Notes: generated by a model not told the origin, from the sequence alone. A DNA stretch of 64,000 nucleotides from Ridgeia piscesae (GCA_025642075.2 JAODUO010000080.1:153501-217500), one strand, 5' to 3'; counted from the stretch's first letter, positions 52,236 to 62,659 are shown. Translations and numbers: made by a program.

Positions 52236-52316
52236 CTCACAGAGCTGTTGGACAAATATGAAAGTCAATAACTGAGTTGCGAAGGCGAATGCAATCCAAT
52301 CCAAGGCGAATGCCAT
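52236..52316 (-). CDS. Unrecognised small gene, exon 1 (N-terminal membrane segment)
   Basis: ATG at 52316-52314 starts MAFALDWIAFAFATQLLTFI, followed by FVQQLCE and donor TGTGAG|GTAATA (phase 0). The first 25 residues form one hydrophobic segment, either a signal anchor or signal peptide. With exons 2 and 3 the product is 102 aa. I do not recognise the family. It lies between the cadherin gene and HNF4 on the same strand and could be a lineage-specific small membrane protein or a non-coding transcript. Confidence 0.42.
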
Positions 52317-54844
52317 TGTAGCTTTTTGTTCAAGTTCGACAATAAACTTAACTGGTCGGTAGAGATGAGTTTAAAATCAAAATAGTGTAATGATGACACC
52401 ATTTATATGTCCGATATAGGAATCTACTGCTACTAGGACCATGCTAGGGTGGATGTGAGCTAGCGCAGTATTATTATTATTATAAACAATTAGGATAAAT
52501 TAGATTGTACAAAAACAGACACGGTTGTTCATTTATATGCCCTCTATGTTTGTGTAACTTCTGCAGTCTACTTTTTAATAATAATATTTAATTCGTGTCC
52601 CCATTGAACATTAATTCCTATGGAAACTTCCACATACCTGCTTTTTGGCCTGCATCACTTCATGTTTACTGATTAAAAAAGTGTTTGCTGTTGTAATAAA
52701 TAGGGAAGAGGGTGAACGATTACACTAGGATGACCAATTACCCCCTGCACAAGCCGTCACGGAACTACAGTTGTCGTCTGCTGTTATAGTAGCATTCATG
52801 TTCGCCAGGTGGCGACGTCGCATGTCCAACAAATATTTAGTACAGTAGATGGCACCACTAGACACGAAAGTTGGCCAAGGAAAGTATAATCCAGAATTAG
52901 ATCATTAATCTTTACCCTATAGACTGGTATGCTCTATTTATATCTATGGTATAATGACATAATAGCTATTTGCACAAGATTACGGTATTTACGTTGACGT
53001 TTATATATTTTAGTAGTCCAGTGTGTCAGTGGCCAAAGTTTCGGACATTCGGCTAAAAGAATTACCCTAATTCGAATCCTGTCAACCTTTGGGCAAGTTG
53101 ATTGCCTCTACATTGTTCCAGTTCATTCAGCTGTATGAATGAATACTTCGCTATAAACGATGGTGGATATCTATGTTTGAGTAGACTTCGCACATTAATT
53201 GCAGCGTGGCGGACTGTTTCCCAAATAAGTAGAGATTGTGTTCGATTGAACAGGTCTGTCACGGAGTAAAGTGTAAAACGTCTTTATCCTTCCTGTGGTT
53301 TGAATACTGTGCTAACAAAATGAAAAGCATAACTAACTTATGCTTACACTTTGCCGCGCTCCCGAGATCCAAGAATACCACTTCACAGTAGTTATAATAA
53401 TACAAAGTTGAACTTCAAAACAAGAGTTTATTCCCTTCACCTTTATTGGCTCGTGTCGGCCTACTTCCGTGTATCTCACCTAAACAATTACATTTAAGCA
53501 CACAAAAACATTACACGTGAGCGCCTATGTATGTTTTTATACAATTCACATTTCCACACAATAACAGATGCCAACATTTTACATGTGCTAACTATCAAGA
53601 AAGCAACTCAGCTATATGTCTAAAAAAGAATGCCTTATAACATGTTTTACAGTTAAATGTTTCTGCCCCCCCCAACACCGTGTTATATCTAAGTTCAGTC
53701 AATAAATGCACACATTCTACAATAACAAACGAACGCAGCAGTGTTATCAGACCCTCAAGGTCATACCAGAGCTATTACATAGGAGCTGGGGCACTCCCCC
53801 CCCCCGATGGAACCAAACGCTCACACATCTCGCTCAATCTCGGACGTCTTGTCGTATTAGCCTCGGTTACCCAGACTCCATGAAATGGCAGTACTTTTCA
53901 GCCCCTCAACTCCGCCTGGGGAATTAATGGGCTGCAGTCGTAACCGCCAGGGCGGCTTTACCCCCATATTAGGATAGAGATGCTGATTGGTTCTCAGGCC
54001 GAATTTGAAATAACAAATTAAATAAGGAAACCGTTTCATCAGATGATGTTGTATTATAAAAAATATTCAAAATTAAACTTACGTTAAAAATTAAATTTGT
54101 AGTTGTTTATAAACTCGGAATTACGGCAGGATTAACCAGTATCCATGAGGTGGCAGCATTGTTTAGCCCACGCGGATAGCATTCAAACGCCGGTAAAGTC
54201 ACCAGACTGTCTTCTCGGCGTAGTTACGCAGCCCAGCGACAGTCGGTTAAGCGAGACTAGCACTGTGTCTGTTTTAAGTTGTTATACCATCCGTGTGAGG
54301 GCGCTGTGTGTAGAAGAGCCCCAGCTCGGATTGATTAGCTCTGGTCATACGGTGTACCTACTACCTACCAGGTACAACGACGCACCAGTAAACTATGTAG
54401 TTACAATTATACAATAAACTACACCATAAGAGCACGGAGTGAATTAGTCAATCAGGTTCCCAGACCTTCCAGTTGGCACCGTTAAATAGTGCGATAGGTC
54501 CCACGTGTTGGTTCTCATAGAGTGATACATTTTAATCAATGTATAACAATCGTTTCGTTGTTGTTATCGAAGCGCAATAACACGGATCTGTTTCTTCTTA
54601 CGCAGCGTGCGCGTTTGAGTTTCACATTTAGCTTGTTTATATGCGTAGAGCTCTCTTTATGTTTTACCAATCACCCGTGTGTAAATGTTACAATTTGTTT
54701 TGAACAAATCGAATATTAATTTCGACAAATGTGAGATATTTGTTCGGTGATCCTGTTTTGGAGTTTTCCAGTTTTATCGGAAGATAATTAAATTATGGAA
54801 TGTCTGTGTTCTGGAATATTGCGTTTGATCGGCGATGTGTTTAA
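52317..54844. other. Region between the small gene and the cadherin stop
   Basis: 2.5 kb with one SINE (about 53,020-53,275), runs of C near 53,666 and 53,796, and no supported coding exon. No transmembrane or cytoplasmic cadherin exon is recognisable here on the minus strand. Confidence 0.6.
53020..53275 (+). mobile_element. tRNA-derived SINE
   Basis: A tRNA-like head has an A-box-like 'tggccaaagtttcgg' and a B-box 'ttcgaatcc' at about 53,072-53,080. It is followed by 'tttgggcaagttgattgcct', 'acattgttccagttcattcagctg' split by mutations, and a tail-proximal 'gactgtttcccaaataagtag'. This order is the familiar layout of tRNA-SINEs in molluscs and other invertebrates. Exact ends and target-site duplication are not clear. 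Confidence 0.62.
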
Positions 54845-55242
54845 CTAAAGAACACAAAACCATCCCCCGTCTGGGTAGCGACACACTTTGACAAACAGAT
54901 ACATGTAGGTGGACCTCGGAGGCTGACCGCGGTCTTTGGCGATGACCTTCATAGTGTAGATCCGCGACCCAGGGATGCCATGCGGGGTGACGACACCCGA
55001 CTCTTCATCGACCGTGAAGGCATGAGGGTCGACCCTGATCCTCGCCAGCGAGTAGCGGACGGCTCCGTTGTCACCGCTGTCGGCGTCGGTCGCTTCTGCC
55101 CGATAAATCGCCTTGCCGCTAGTGAAGTCACTCGTTGTCACACGTACCATGGTGTATTTCCTGCCGGCCAAAACCGGACTGTGGTCATTGATGTCCATCA
55201 CAGAGACCACTACCTCGGCCGATGACGATTTCGCAGGCGTAC
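54845..55242 (-). CDS. Cadherin-repeat gene, terminal exon (A4)
   Basis: Acceptor ATGTTATAG at 55244-55243; phase 1 in; 398 nt to TAG at 54847-54845. It begins GTPAKSSSAEVVV like the other A exons and then diverges into a canonical extracellular cadherin (EC) repeat: MDINDHSP linker, DADSGDNGAVRYSL, and AKDRGQPPRS near the end. It ends VKVCRYPDGGWFCVL-stop with no membrane segment. A GT after VK (54,888 region) could be an unseen donor, but no downstream cadherin exon is visible before HNF4. The product may be secreted, or this may be a truncated copy. Confidence 0.82.
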
Positions 55243-55376
55243 CTATAACATATTGCATATAAACTCCAACAACAAAGGTAATAACACCAACAAAGACCTG
55301 AAAATGTCGCGGTTGCGACTAAATACCTGCGAATTTTCGAATGTCTATAAATAGATGTATATTATGAAAAGCGTGA

Positions 55377-55438
<62 letters not shown>

Positions 55439-55486
55439 CCTATATTATTATTTTTAACACAAGCTGAAATGACTAGCATCTTTTAC
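55243..55486 (-). other. Cadherin intron with (TA)n array
   Basis: 244-bp intron holding a TA microsatellite at 55,379-55,436. Donor GACAACG|GTAAAA, acceptor TTATAG. Confidence 0.85.
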
Positions 55487-55649
55487 CGTTGTCGGTGGCC
55501 CAGACTTCCAGTCTCACTTCCTGTTCGCTCTCTCGGTCGAGTGACTTGACGAGGTCGATCTGTCCTGTGCTCGCGTCGATGGCGAAGCGATCATCAATGC
55601 TCGCGATCGAATACGTGATTTCGTCGCCGTCATTGTATGAGGCTGACAC
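55487..55649 (-). CDS. Cadherin-repeat gene, exon C3
   Basis: 163 nt, phase 0 in and phase 1 out; acceptor CTGTGACAG, donor GACAACG|GTAAAA. It encodes VSASYNDGDEITYSIA, then FAIDASTGQIDLVKSLDRE and VRLEVWATDNG, the middle of an EC repeat with the conserved IDxxTGxI and L-D-R-E motifs and a terminal WATD calcium-site motif. Nearly identical to exons C2 and C1, but with DGDGDV replaced by YNDGDE. Confidence 0.9.
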
Positions 55650-56409
55650 CTGTCACAGATAAGCAATAAACAATATAAAGTGTCTGTGTTTGTGCGTGCG
55701 TGTGTAAATATGTGTGTATTACAACTAACTTATAATTATACATTTTTATTTAAGTTTTAAGTTTTACACTTGTTATATCATTAGTTAATTAAATTATAAT
55801 TATTTATATTTATTTTATTATTTAAATACATATTTATTGTTATTAATTAAATAATCTGTCTATCTGTTTATTTATCACATTTGTTTTACTCTTCATTGTA
55901 TGTATATTATGTTGAAATGTTTATGTTTATATATACTTCCATTGCGCATTTTCATGTATTGTACAGCATCGTAGAATATTGTTATATAAATATAGTGCTA
56001 TATAAATCAATAAACATTTGCATATAGTATGTATACATTCAAGACAGTTTACCATCAAGTAACAACAATGCATGTCTATTTCGAAGAATAATGCTATTAT
56101 TCATACACTTCCAACAGTGATAATCGTGTTACAATAATTATAATCATTTCACAGCGCAGACTTGGTTTCGTGAATTCGCTTGAAAACAAGTCAAGTTTCA
56201 AACAATCAAGTTATTATTTAAAATCCAAAACGTTCGATTTATGCATGAATATAACGGTTACTATAAAGCAAGCAAAGAGAACACTAAGCCATATTTCTGT
56301 ATTAGCCATTCCATGCGTCTTTCATCACACGTCGAATACTTCAATGTTATAGTTTCGACAACACACTCGTTATCATCAAACATTTCATTGTTGAAGCACG
56401 TTATTATAC
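55650..56409 (-). other. Cadherin intron
   Basis: 760-bp AT-rich intron between exons B3 and C3. No element is recognised apart from a short TG/CG-rich run near 55,680-55,720. Confidence 0.8.
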
Positions 56410-56630
56410 CGTGACGATGTTGGCATGTGTCGTCTCTTCGGTGACGTTCACGTTGTAGACTTCGCTGTCAAACCGAGGAGAGGACGTCTTGGTGCCGATC
56501 ACGGTGACAGTGACGGTGGTGGAGGCTGAGAGGACGTTGTCGCCGTCAATGCCGCCGTCAGACACCTCAATCACCAACTCGTAGCTCGGTGTCGTCTCGC
56601 GGTCAAGACTGCCCACTAACACCAGTACGC
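56410..56630 (-). CDS. Cadherin-repeat gene, exon B3
   Basis: 221 nt, phase 1 in and phase 0 out; acceptor TTGTTTGCAG, donor GTCACG|GTATAA. It encodes VLVLVGSLDRETTPSYELVI, EVSDGGIDGDNVLSAS, TVTVTV, then GTKTSSPRFDSEVYNVNVTE. LDRE and VSDGG are standard EC motifs. The linker to the next repeat reads VIGTKTSSPRF where a calcium-binding DxNDxxPxF is expected, so two or more ligand residues are missing. Almost identical to B2. Confidence 0.9.
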
Positions 56631-57494
56631 CTGCAAACAACACTCCAAATTGTCTAATTAATGATAATTATATTCGACTGCGTTCGGAAAATGTCCAACT
56701 AGATTGTTGTTTCGTTACAAAGAAGCCCAAATAAGATGGACTGGAGGAAGCATTGATCGACAATGTCGCTTGGCTGATAGAGCATTAATATAACTGAATT
56801 TAATGCCACTAGCTAACAATTTGACAACACTATTACTACAAACCAGTATCGTGGTAATTTGTTTTTGGGTTTTTTACAAAAATATCCGATAATTATTTTA
56901 GCCGGAGGTGCAGTTGATCTCTGACAATAATATAAGATCTATGCAGGATGAGGAATGTCAAAAATAATTCTTCACTGTTGGTATCACTAAACATTTAAAT
57001 GTTGTCGGCATTGACATCGGGCGGAGATAGCGAGGCTGTTCTACTTAAAGGAATAAACAACCGTAACGTTCAAAAGCAGTTAAAATCCCCCAAATCCCAC
57101 ATATCATTCAATATAGTATATATAAATAACAAACATGTTCACATCCTTATTTTTCTATATTATGCACCTTAAAACTAATATAAAACGTAATTTTTTATTG
57201 TCTCTTGGCGTTGCCATTGTTGCCAAATTTACAAGGAAATCACGAGGAGTAACGCGGTAGAATGCGTGAGTATGACGTAGACAGTCCACCACTGTCTACG
57301 GTGCAGATGTTGTGTGATGATTAATAGTAGCGCATCGACACGGTGTGAATTACTTATGTAAATCTGCTATAACACAATGCCTGAATGTCAGGCATGGGGG
57401 ATGCAAAACAAAGCCGGACAATGGGCAGGGAAAGGACGGAGATTCTTCCAGATTTCAAATGCAAAGAAACTGTTCTACTGCATAGACCCCTCAC
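56631..57494 (-). other. Cadherin intron
   Basis: 864-bp intron. Small palindromes sit near 57,281-57,302 (CGTAGACAGT arms) and 57,377-57,397. A TTAAAGGAATAAAC sequence at 57,047 resembles the ends of the foldback element at 57,820 and may mark a half-element. Confidence 0.7.
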
Positions 57495-57722
57495 CAGAAC
57501 GTGGGTTCAGCGAGAACATGCTGTCCGTGTTTCCTGACGCGATACTAAACGTCAACACTGGACTGTCGACGTCAGAGGCGTTGACTTGGAGCACCGTGAT
57601 TCCAACGGCAGTGGACTCGTTCACGGAGACAGAGTAGGCTTCTTGTCCAAACTCGGGGGCGTTGTCGTTGATGTTTGTTACGGTGACAACTACTTGTGCA
57701 CTCGACGATTTGGCTGGTGTTT
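57495..57722 (-). CDS. Cadherin-repeat gene, exon A3
   Basis: 228 nt, phase 1-1; acceptor TCGAACACAG at 57724-57723, donor TTCTG|GTGAGG. It encodes ETPAKSSSAQVVVTV, the intact linker TNINDNAPEF, then GQEAYSVSVNESTAVGITVL, NASDVDSPVLTFSIASGNTD and FSLNPRSG. The NINDNAPEF calcium linker is canonical. More than 130 nt in the middle are identical to exon A2. Confidence 0.9.
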
Positions 57723-58617
57723 CTGTGTTCGAGACAAAAACAGCCTGATTACTGTAATAGTTTGCGATAAATTTATGTAATAATATGTAGCACTATAAAT
57801 GCTTTTGGTATTAGTTTGCTTAAAGGGATACTCCAGTCAGTGAGAGGTTCACAGTATTGACTTACATGTGTATACTATATTGGTTGTGCCTAGTAATTTT
57901 GCATAAAGATCGTTAATAAATAAATAGTTATAGTTTAATAGTATCAAAAACATGCTATCTTAGATTCAGGGCGCTGTCATCTTGAAACTGTTGCGCCAGT
58001 GACGTAAGCCAAATCGTTTACGCCACTGGCGCATCGTTGAAAAAGGCAAGGATTGGCGGAATCTTCGCTAAAGGTAATAATTGTGATTGTGACGTAAGCA
58101 ATCCGCGTCGTACTGGATACATCAAGTACCATTGGACAGATATAAGATGTTCGAACGTGCATGCGCCAGTGACGTAAGCGGTTTACGTCACTGGCGTATA
58201 AGTCTCAAGATGGCAGCGCCCTGAATGCAACATCGGGTGTTTCTGATACAATTATACTATAATTAATTGTTTATTAACGATCTTTGTGCATAATTACTAT
58301 GGACAACCAATATATTATACAGATGTAAGTAAATGGTGTGAATATCTCACTGATTGGAGTATCCCTTTTAAAGGCAATGCTTGCATTTTCGTAAAACCAA
58401 CACGCTTTACGACGGTCTCTATCACTCAACGTCTTTATTGATTGCGTCATTTTCACAAACTTCCCTAATAAAGCGATAGCGCCACTGTCTACGCCTATCA
58501 TCCATATTGCAAAAGATGAATTACGACTTTAGATTTGCAATGATACTTAATCTAATGGAAGAAACAATAAATCTCTTAGCTAATTACAAAAAAATGTAAT
58601 AAGATAAGGGAAAGTAC
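57723..58617 (-). other. Cadherin intron carrying a foldback element
   Basis: 895-bp intron between C2 and A3, mostly filled by the 552-bp inverted-repeat element at 57,820-58,371. Confidence 0.85.
57820..58371. mobile_element. Foldback/MITE-like element with about 200-bp inverted arms
   Basis: The left end reads TTAAAGGGATACTCCAGTCA and the right end, read in reverse complement, TTTAAAAGGGATACTCCAATCA. The arms (about 57,820-58,019 and 58,170-58,371) stay alignable throughout, including GATCGTTAATAAA, CAGGGCGCTG and GCGCCAGTGACGTAAGC. There is no ORF for a transposase. It looks like a non-autonomous DNA transposon. Confidence 0.85.
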
Positions 58618-58780
58618 CGTCGTCGGTGGCCCAGACTTCCAGTCTCACTTCCTGTACGATCTCTCGGTCGAGAGACTTGACAAGGTCGATCTGTCCTGTG
58701 CTCGCGTCAATGGCGAAATTGGCATCAACACTCGCGAACGAATACGTGATTACGTCGCCATCTCCGTCAGAGGCCGACAC
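58618..58780 (-). CDS. Cadherin-repeat gene, exon C2
   Basis: 163 nt, phase 0-1; acceptor CTACGGCAG, donor GACGACG|GTACTT. It encodes VSASDGDGDVITYSFASVDA, then FAIDASTGQIDLVKSLDRE, IVQEVRLEVWATDDG. EC core with DxD/DxE-type calcium residues. Close copy of C1 and C3. Confidence 0.91.
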
Positions 58781-59514
58781 CTGCCGTAGAGTGAAATGTC
58801 CAAATATTTATGCTACGCTGTGCGTGTGTATGCGTGCGTACGTGCATGCGAGCGCGCGTGTGTAGTTTATATGTGTTTTCGAGCGCGCGCGGGGCTCGCG
58901 TGCATGAAGGTGTGGGTATATCTGCTGGTCTGTTTCCAGCAATAGATCTATCGTTATTATTCCCACACTTTTAATAACAGTAGGCCTAGTCGTTGTGGTT
59001 TTTCTTGTCGTTAATATATCGTACATTTGGTTTGGTGTGTTCATGTGAATAGACGTTTTAAAGAGGTACTGAACAACCAGTGCCTAAACATAAGAACATA
59101 CCATATCCAGGATACATGACCAGGATTTGATGAGCACGAAGCCACAGTATGTTTTATGATTTTCCAAATTTGGAACGATTTATGCACTAGACGCAAATTG
59201 TTTTTCAAACTTGGTCGTCTTTGACAGTGGGTGTCGCCATTACGACAACGCCCCTATCTAATTATAAACTTTTTTTTCAATTAACTTTATTAACAGACAT
59301 TTGCGTCCAGTGTAAAAAGACGTCAAAGTATGGACAATCATTTAAAATATACCGTGGCTTCGTGCTCATCAAATCATGATCACATATCCTGTACGTGGTA
59401 TGTTCTTATGTTTGGACAATGACTGTTCAAACGTTTCAGCCCCCGTAGAACAGCTGAACACGTCACTTCAGGGCACTTCCCTTTTCATATGCGATGCACT
59501 CTGTTGCTATTTAC
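58781..59514 (-). other. Cadherin intron carrying a second foldback element
   Basis: 734-bp intron with a GT/CG-rich alternating purine-pyrimidine tract near 58,815-58,905 and a foldback element at 59,054-59,436. Confidence 0.8.
59054..59436. mobile_element. Foldback element 2 (inverted repeat)
   Basis: The left arm contains 'aaacataagaacatacca' and 'gatttgatgagcacgaagcc', and the right arm contains their reverse complements in mirrored order. Arms are about 130 bp, imperfect. The ends (TTTTAAAGAGGTACTGAACAACC) share a TTAAAG start with the element at 57,820. There is no ORF. Confidence 0.8.
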
Positions 59515-59735
59515 CGTGACGATGTTGGCACGTGTCGTCTCTTCGGTGACGTTCACGTTGTAGACTTCGCTGTCAAACCGAGGAGAGGACGTCTTAGAGC
59601 CGACCACGGTGACAGTGACGGTGGTGGAGGCTGAGAGGACGTTGTCGCCGTCAATGCCGCCGTCAGACACCTCAATCACCAACTCGTAGCTCGGTGTCGT
59701 CTCGCGGTCAAGACTGCCCAGTAACACTAGTGCAC
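59515..59735 (-). CDS. Cadherin-repeat gene, exon B2
   Basis: 221 nt, phase 1-0; acceptor GGTTGAAAG, donor GTCACG|GTAAAT. It encodes ALVLLGSLDRETTPSYELVI, EVSDGGIDGDNVLSAS, TVTVTVVGSKTSSPRF and NVNVTEETTRANIVT. It differs from B3 at only about five of roughly 210 nt, including synonymous sites. As in B3 the linker (VVGSKTSSPRF) lacks the DxND calcium ligands. Confidence 0.91.
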
Positions 59736-59757
59736 CTTTCAACCAGACATTTAGTGA

Positions 59758-59919
59758 CAATTATGTTTGACTTGCTTTAATTAAATAATTATTGCCAGGC
59801 AGTAAAGAAATACTAAAACGATAAGTACTTAGATGTTGCCTTTCATATCTAGATCACCTGATTTCTAAACACTACAATGGTAACGTCTTTTCTACAAACA
59901 CCACATAATATATATATAT

Positions 59920-59977
<58 letters not shown>

Positions 59978-60231
59978 TATACATTGTAGTGTTTGAAATC
60001 AGGTGATCTGTAGAAAGGCCTCTAAGTACTAATAGTATTTCTAATATTATATATATTATTTATATAATATATATATATATATATATTATGTTGTGTAGAA
60101 AAGCGTTACCATTGTAGTGTTTAGAAATCAGGTGATCTAGATATGAAAGGCAACATCTAAGTACTAATCGTTTTAGTATTTCTTTACTGCCTGGCAATAA
60201 TTATTTAATTAAAGCAAGTCAAACATAATTG
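59758..60231. repeat. Large inverted repeat (about 150-bp arms) around TA tracts
   Basis: Arms at about 59,758-59,911 and 60,080-60,231 are near-identical reverse complements (for example 'gcaggcagtaaagaaatact', 'gatcacctgatttctaaacac'). The spacer holds TA runs and a third, partial copy at 59,976-60,056. The left arm starts only about 22 bp from the exon B2 acceptor. Confidence 0.92.
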
Positions 60232-60380
60232 TATAAATTCGGTGAGTGATTTAGAGATTGAAACCAGTCCATTCTTCTCTTTTCACTCTCTTCACTCCCG
60301 CAATTCTTCTTATCCAGTTTATTTTCGCAAACGTGCACGTTCTCCTGTTATTTCTCGGTTATTGAAAGTTTAAAGAAGAA

Positions 60381-60625
60381 ATCGGCGAGGAGTAAGTTAA
60401 AATGGGCCGGACATGTGAACAGAATGGGATATGACAAATTCGCAAAAAGAGCAGATGCCCAGAAATTGGAGGGAAAATGAGGCGAGGAAGATCGAGAATG
60501 CGTTGGAAAGACTGCATTAAGAGAGATCTGGAATGAGTGGGAGGAGAACGAAGAACAGCAGCAACAGACATAATGAGTTGGAGACTGTTGACAGAGAACG
60601 CAATGGTAGAAAAGTGACGAGATGA
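60381..60625 (+). pseudogene. LINE reverse-transcriptase C-terminal remnant
   Basis: Plus-strand frames encode LKWAGHVNRMGYDKFAKRAD, then, after a frame change, GKMRRGRSRMRWKDCIKRDL, a stop, and ATDIMSWRLLTENA. The order 'WAGHV.RM ... RGR.R.RW.DC.KRDL ... A.D...WR.L' is the well-known C-terminal end of non-LTR retrotransposon ORF2. It is broken by at least one frameshift and one stop, and is antisense to the cadherin gene. Confidence 0.72.
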
Positions 60626-60707
60626 AAGACAAGAAGAAAAGATAAATGTAACCATGGCCAACCTCACCCCTGACGACAACAAACAACAAGAGGAGACAAC
60701 TTAATAT

Positions 60708-60826
<119 letters not shown>

Positions 60827-60980
60827 GCCCGCATTAGGAGCATTGAATCAGAAATGGCTACTGCAACTGTAAACCGAGAATGAATTAAACCTCAGCAAAT
60901 TCTGAAATCACGAAAGAAAATCAACGGCGCAGATACAGTGCCCTAAGTTAATTAAACTAATAGTATCAGCAATCTCTTAC

Positions 60981-61208
60981 CGGACCGTGCTTTCAGCGAG
61001 AACGCGTTGTCCGTGTTTCCTGACGCGATACTGAACGTCAACACTGGACTGTCGACGTCAGAGGCGTTGACTTGGAGCACCGTGATTCCAACGGCAGTGG
61101 ACTCGTTCACGGAGACAGAGTAGGCTTCTTGTCCAAACTCGGGGGCGTTGTCGTTGATGTTTGTTACGGTGACAAACACTTCAGCACTCGACGACTTGGC
61201 CGGAGTAC
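60981..61208 (-). CDS. Cadherin-repeat gene, exon A2
   Basis: 228 nt, phase 1-1; acceptor TGCATACAG, donor GGTCCG|GTAAGA. It encodes GTPAKSSSAEVFVTV, linker TNINDNAPEFGQEAYSVSVN, ESTAVGITVLQVNASDVDS and SGNTDNAFSLKARSG. It carries the canonical EC calcium linker and the start of the next repeat. Close copy of A3. Confidence 0.92.
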
Positions 61209-62296
61209 CTGTATGCAGGGTCAGAACAGACACGATATGCAATATCAATTTTTTTAGTTTTCGTGCTTCGTGAAGGCACGACAAACTCTTGCAGCTGGAG
61301 ACCTCACACACGCCGGCACGCAAGCACACATACACACGCATGCTCGCACGCACGCACACACATGCACGCTCTCACGCACTCACGCAGGCATGGACGCAGG
61401 CATGAACTCGCGGACGCGAATGATAAATTCCTGTCAAATACGACGTGTGATTCATAAAACCAACAACAACAGTAGTCATTGAATTGAATGTCTGGATAAA
61501 TGGTATGCTTAATAGCTGTTGTTTTCTTTCCGTAAGATTTGTTTGTGACTGCGGGTGGCGTGTCGGAGTTACGTAAGACAGGTACAACCTGGTGTTCTTT
61601 GCTGTGTTCCTGAATCATATTTGTTATTCAACAACGACGTTGTAACAAACTATGTGATTGTTACTGGTACACGTACAGTAATGTAATGGAAGATTTAAAA
61701 ATACTAAACACAATAAACGAAGCACAATATGTTATTGTTAATATAGAATATTGGTTATTTTGTAAATTTGCTAAAATGCTGTTTGTTGAGCATCAAATAG
61801 TGGACATTTCAATCTCCGGCTACGCCCCAATGTCGGAACCCAGTAGAAAGGACGTGGCGCTGACTTGTTCGGGCTGTTTTAGACTAGCTTTAATGTTGCG
61901 AACAACGGACCTAGACGACATGAGTACCTACACGCTTTTATTTTATGTTTCATAGAATATATTGGATGATTTTGTGCTTTATAATAATAATAACTAATAG
62001 GTATAGATTATTAGTGATATTGACAATTGTGTTGGCTTCCGTAATAATGCGATCGATGGCGGCATCAATGCTAATTAAACACACAGAGCATCAAAACGTA
62101 CACAAATACATAAACAGCTGTAGGAATTGGTTATACATTTGCATAACAATGCATAAGCTTGCACGAAGGGCGCCACATGTTGCCAATTAGATTAGATTAA
62201 TATTAATAGCGACCTCAACCACATTGAACGACAGATGACACAAACAAGAAAATACTTTTTGAATAAACAGTCCGTTAGTAAATGGATGGAGATTAC
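61209..62296 (-). other. Cadherin intron
   Basis: 1,088-bp intron between C1 and A2. A (CACG/CACA)-rich microsatellite lies near 61,305-61,405; overlapping His/Thr-rich ORFs come from it. No mobile element is recognised. Confidence 0.8.
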
Positions 62297-62459
62297 CGTT
62301 GTCGGTGGCCCAGACTTCCAGTCTCACTTCCTGTACGATCTCTCGGTCGAGTGACTTGACGAGGTCGATCTGTCCTGTGCTCGCGTCGATGGCGAAATGA
62401 CCATAAACGCTCGAGAACGAATACGTGATTACGTCGCCATCTCCATCAGAGGCAGACAT
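62297..62459 (-). CDS. Cadherin-repeat gene, exon C1
   Basis: 163 nt, phase 0-1; acceptor CTGTGACAG, donor GACAACG|GTAATC. It encodes MSASDGDGDVITYSFSSVYG, FAIDASTGQIDLVKSLDRE and VRLEVWATDNG. The first codon is ATG where C2 and C3 have GTG (Met for Val); this is an internal codon, not a start, because the splice joins IVT to it in frame. Confidence 0.91.
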
Positions 62460-62604
62460 CTGTCACAGAGAGACGTAAGTCAAAGCACATTAAAGCGATC
62501 AAATTATATACATTTATTGACGTAAATATCTTCAATTTTATTTAAGTTTTGTTTAATTAAATATATGTGCAAGTGTTCCATTAAGATACTACTTTAAAAT
62601 ACAC

Positions 62605-62659
<55 letters not shown>

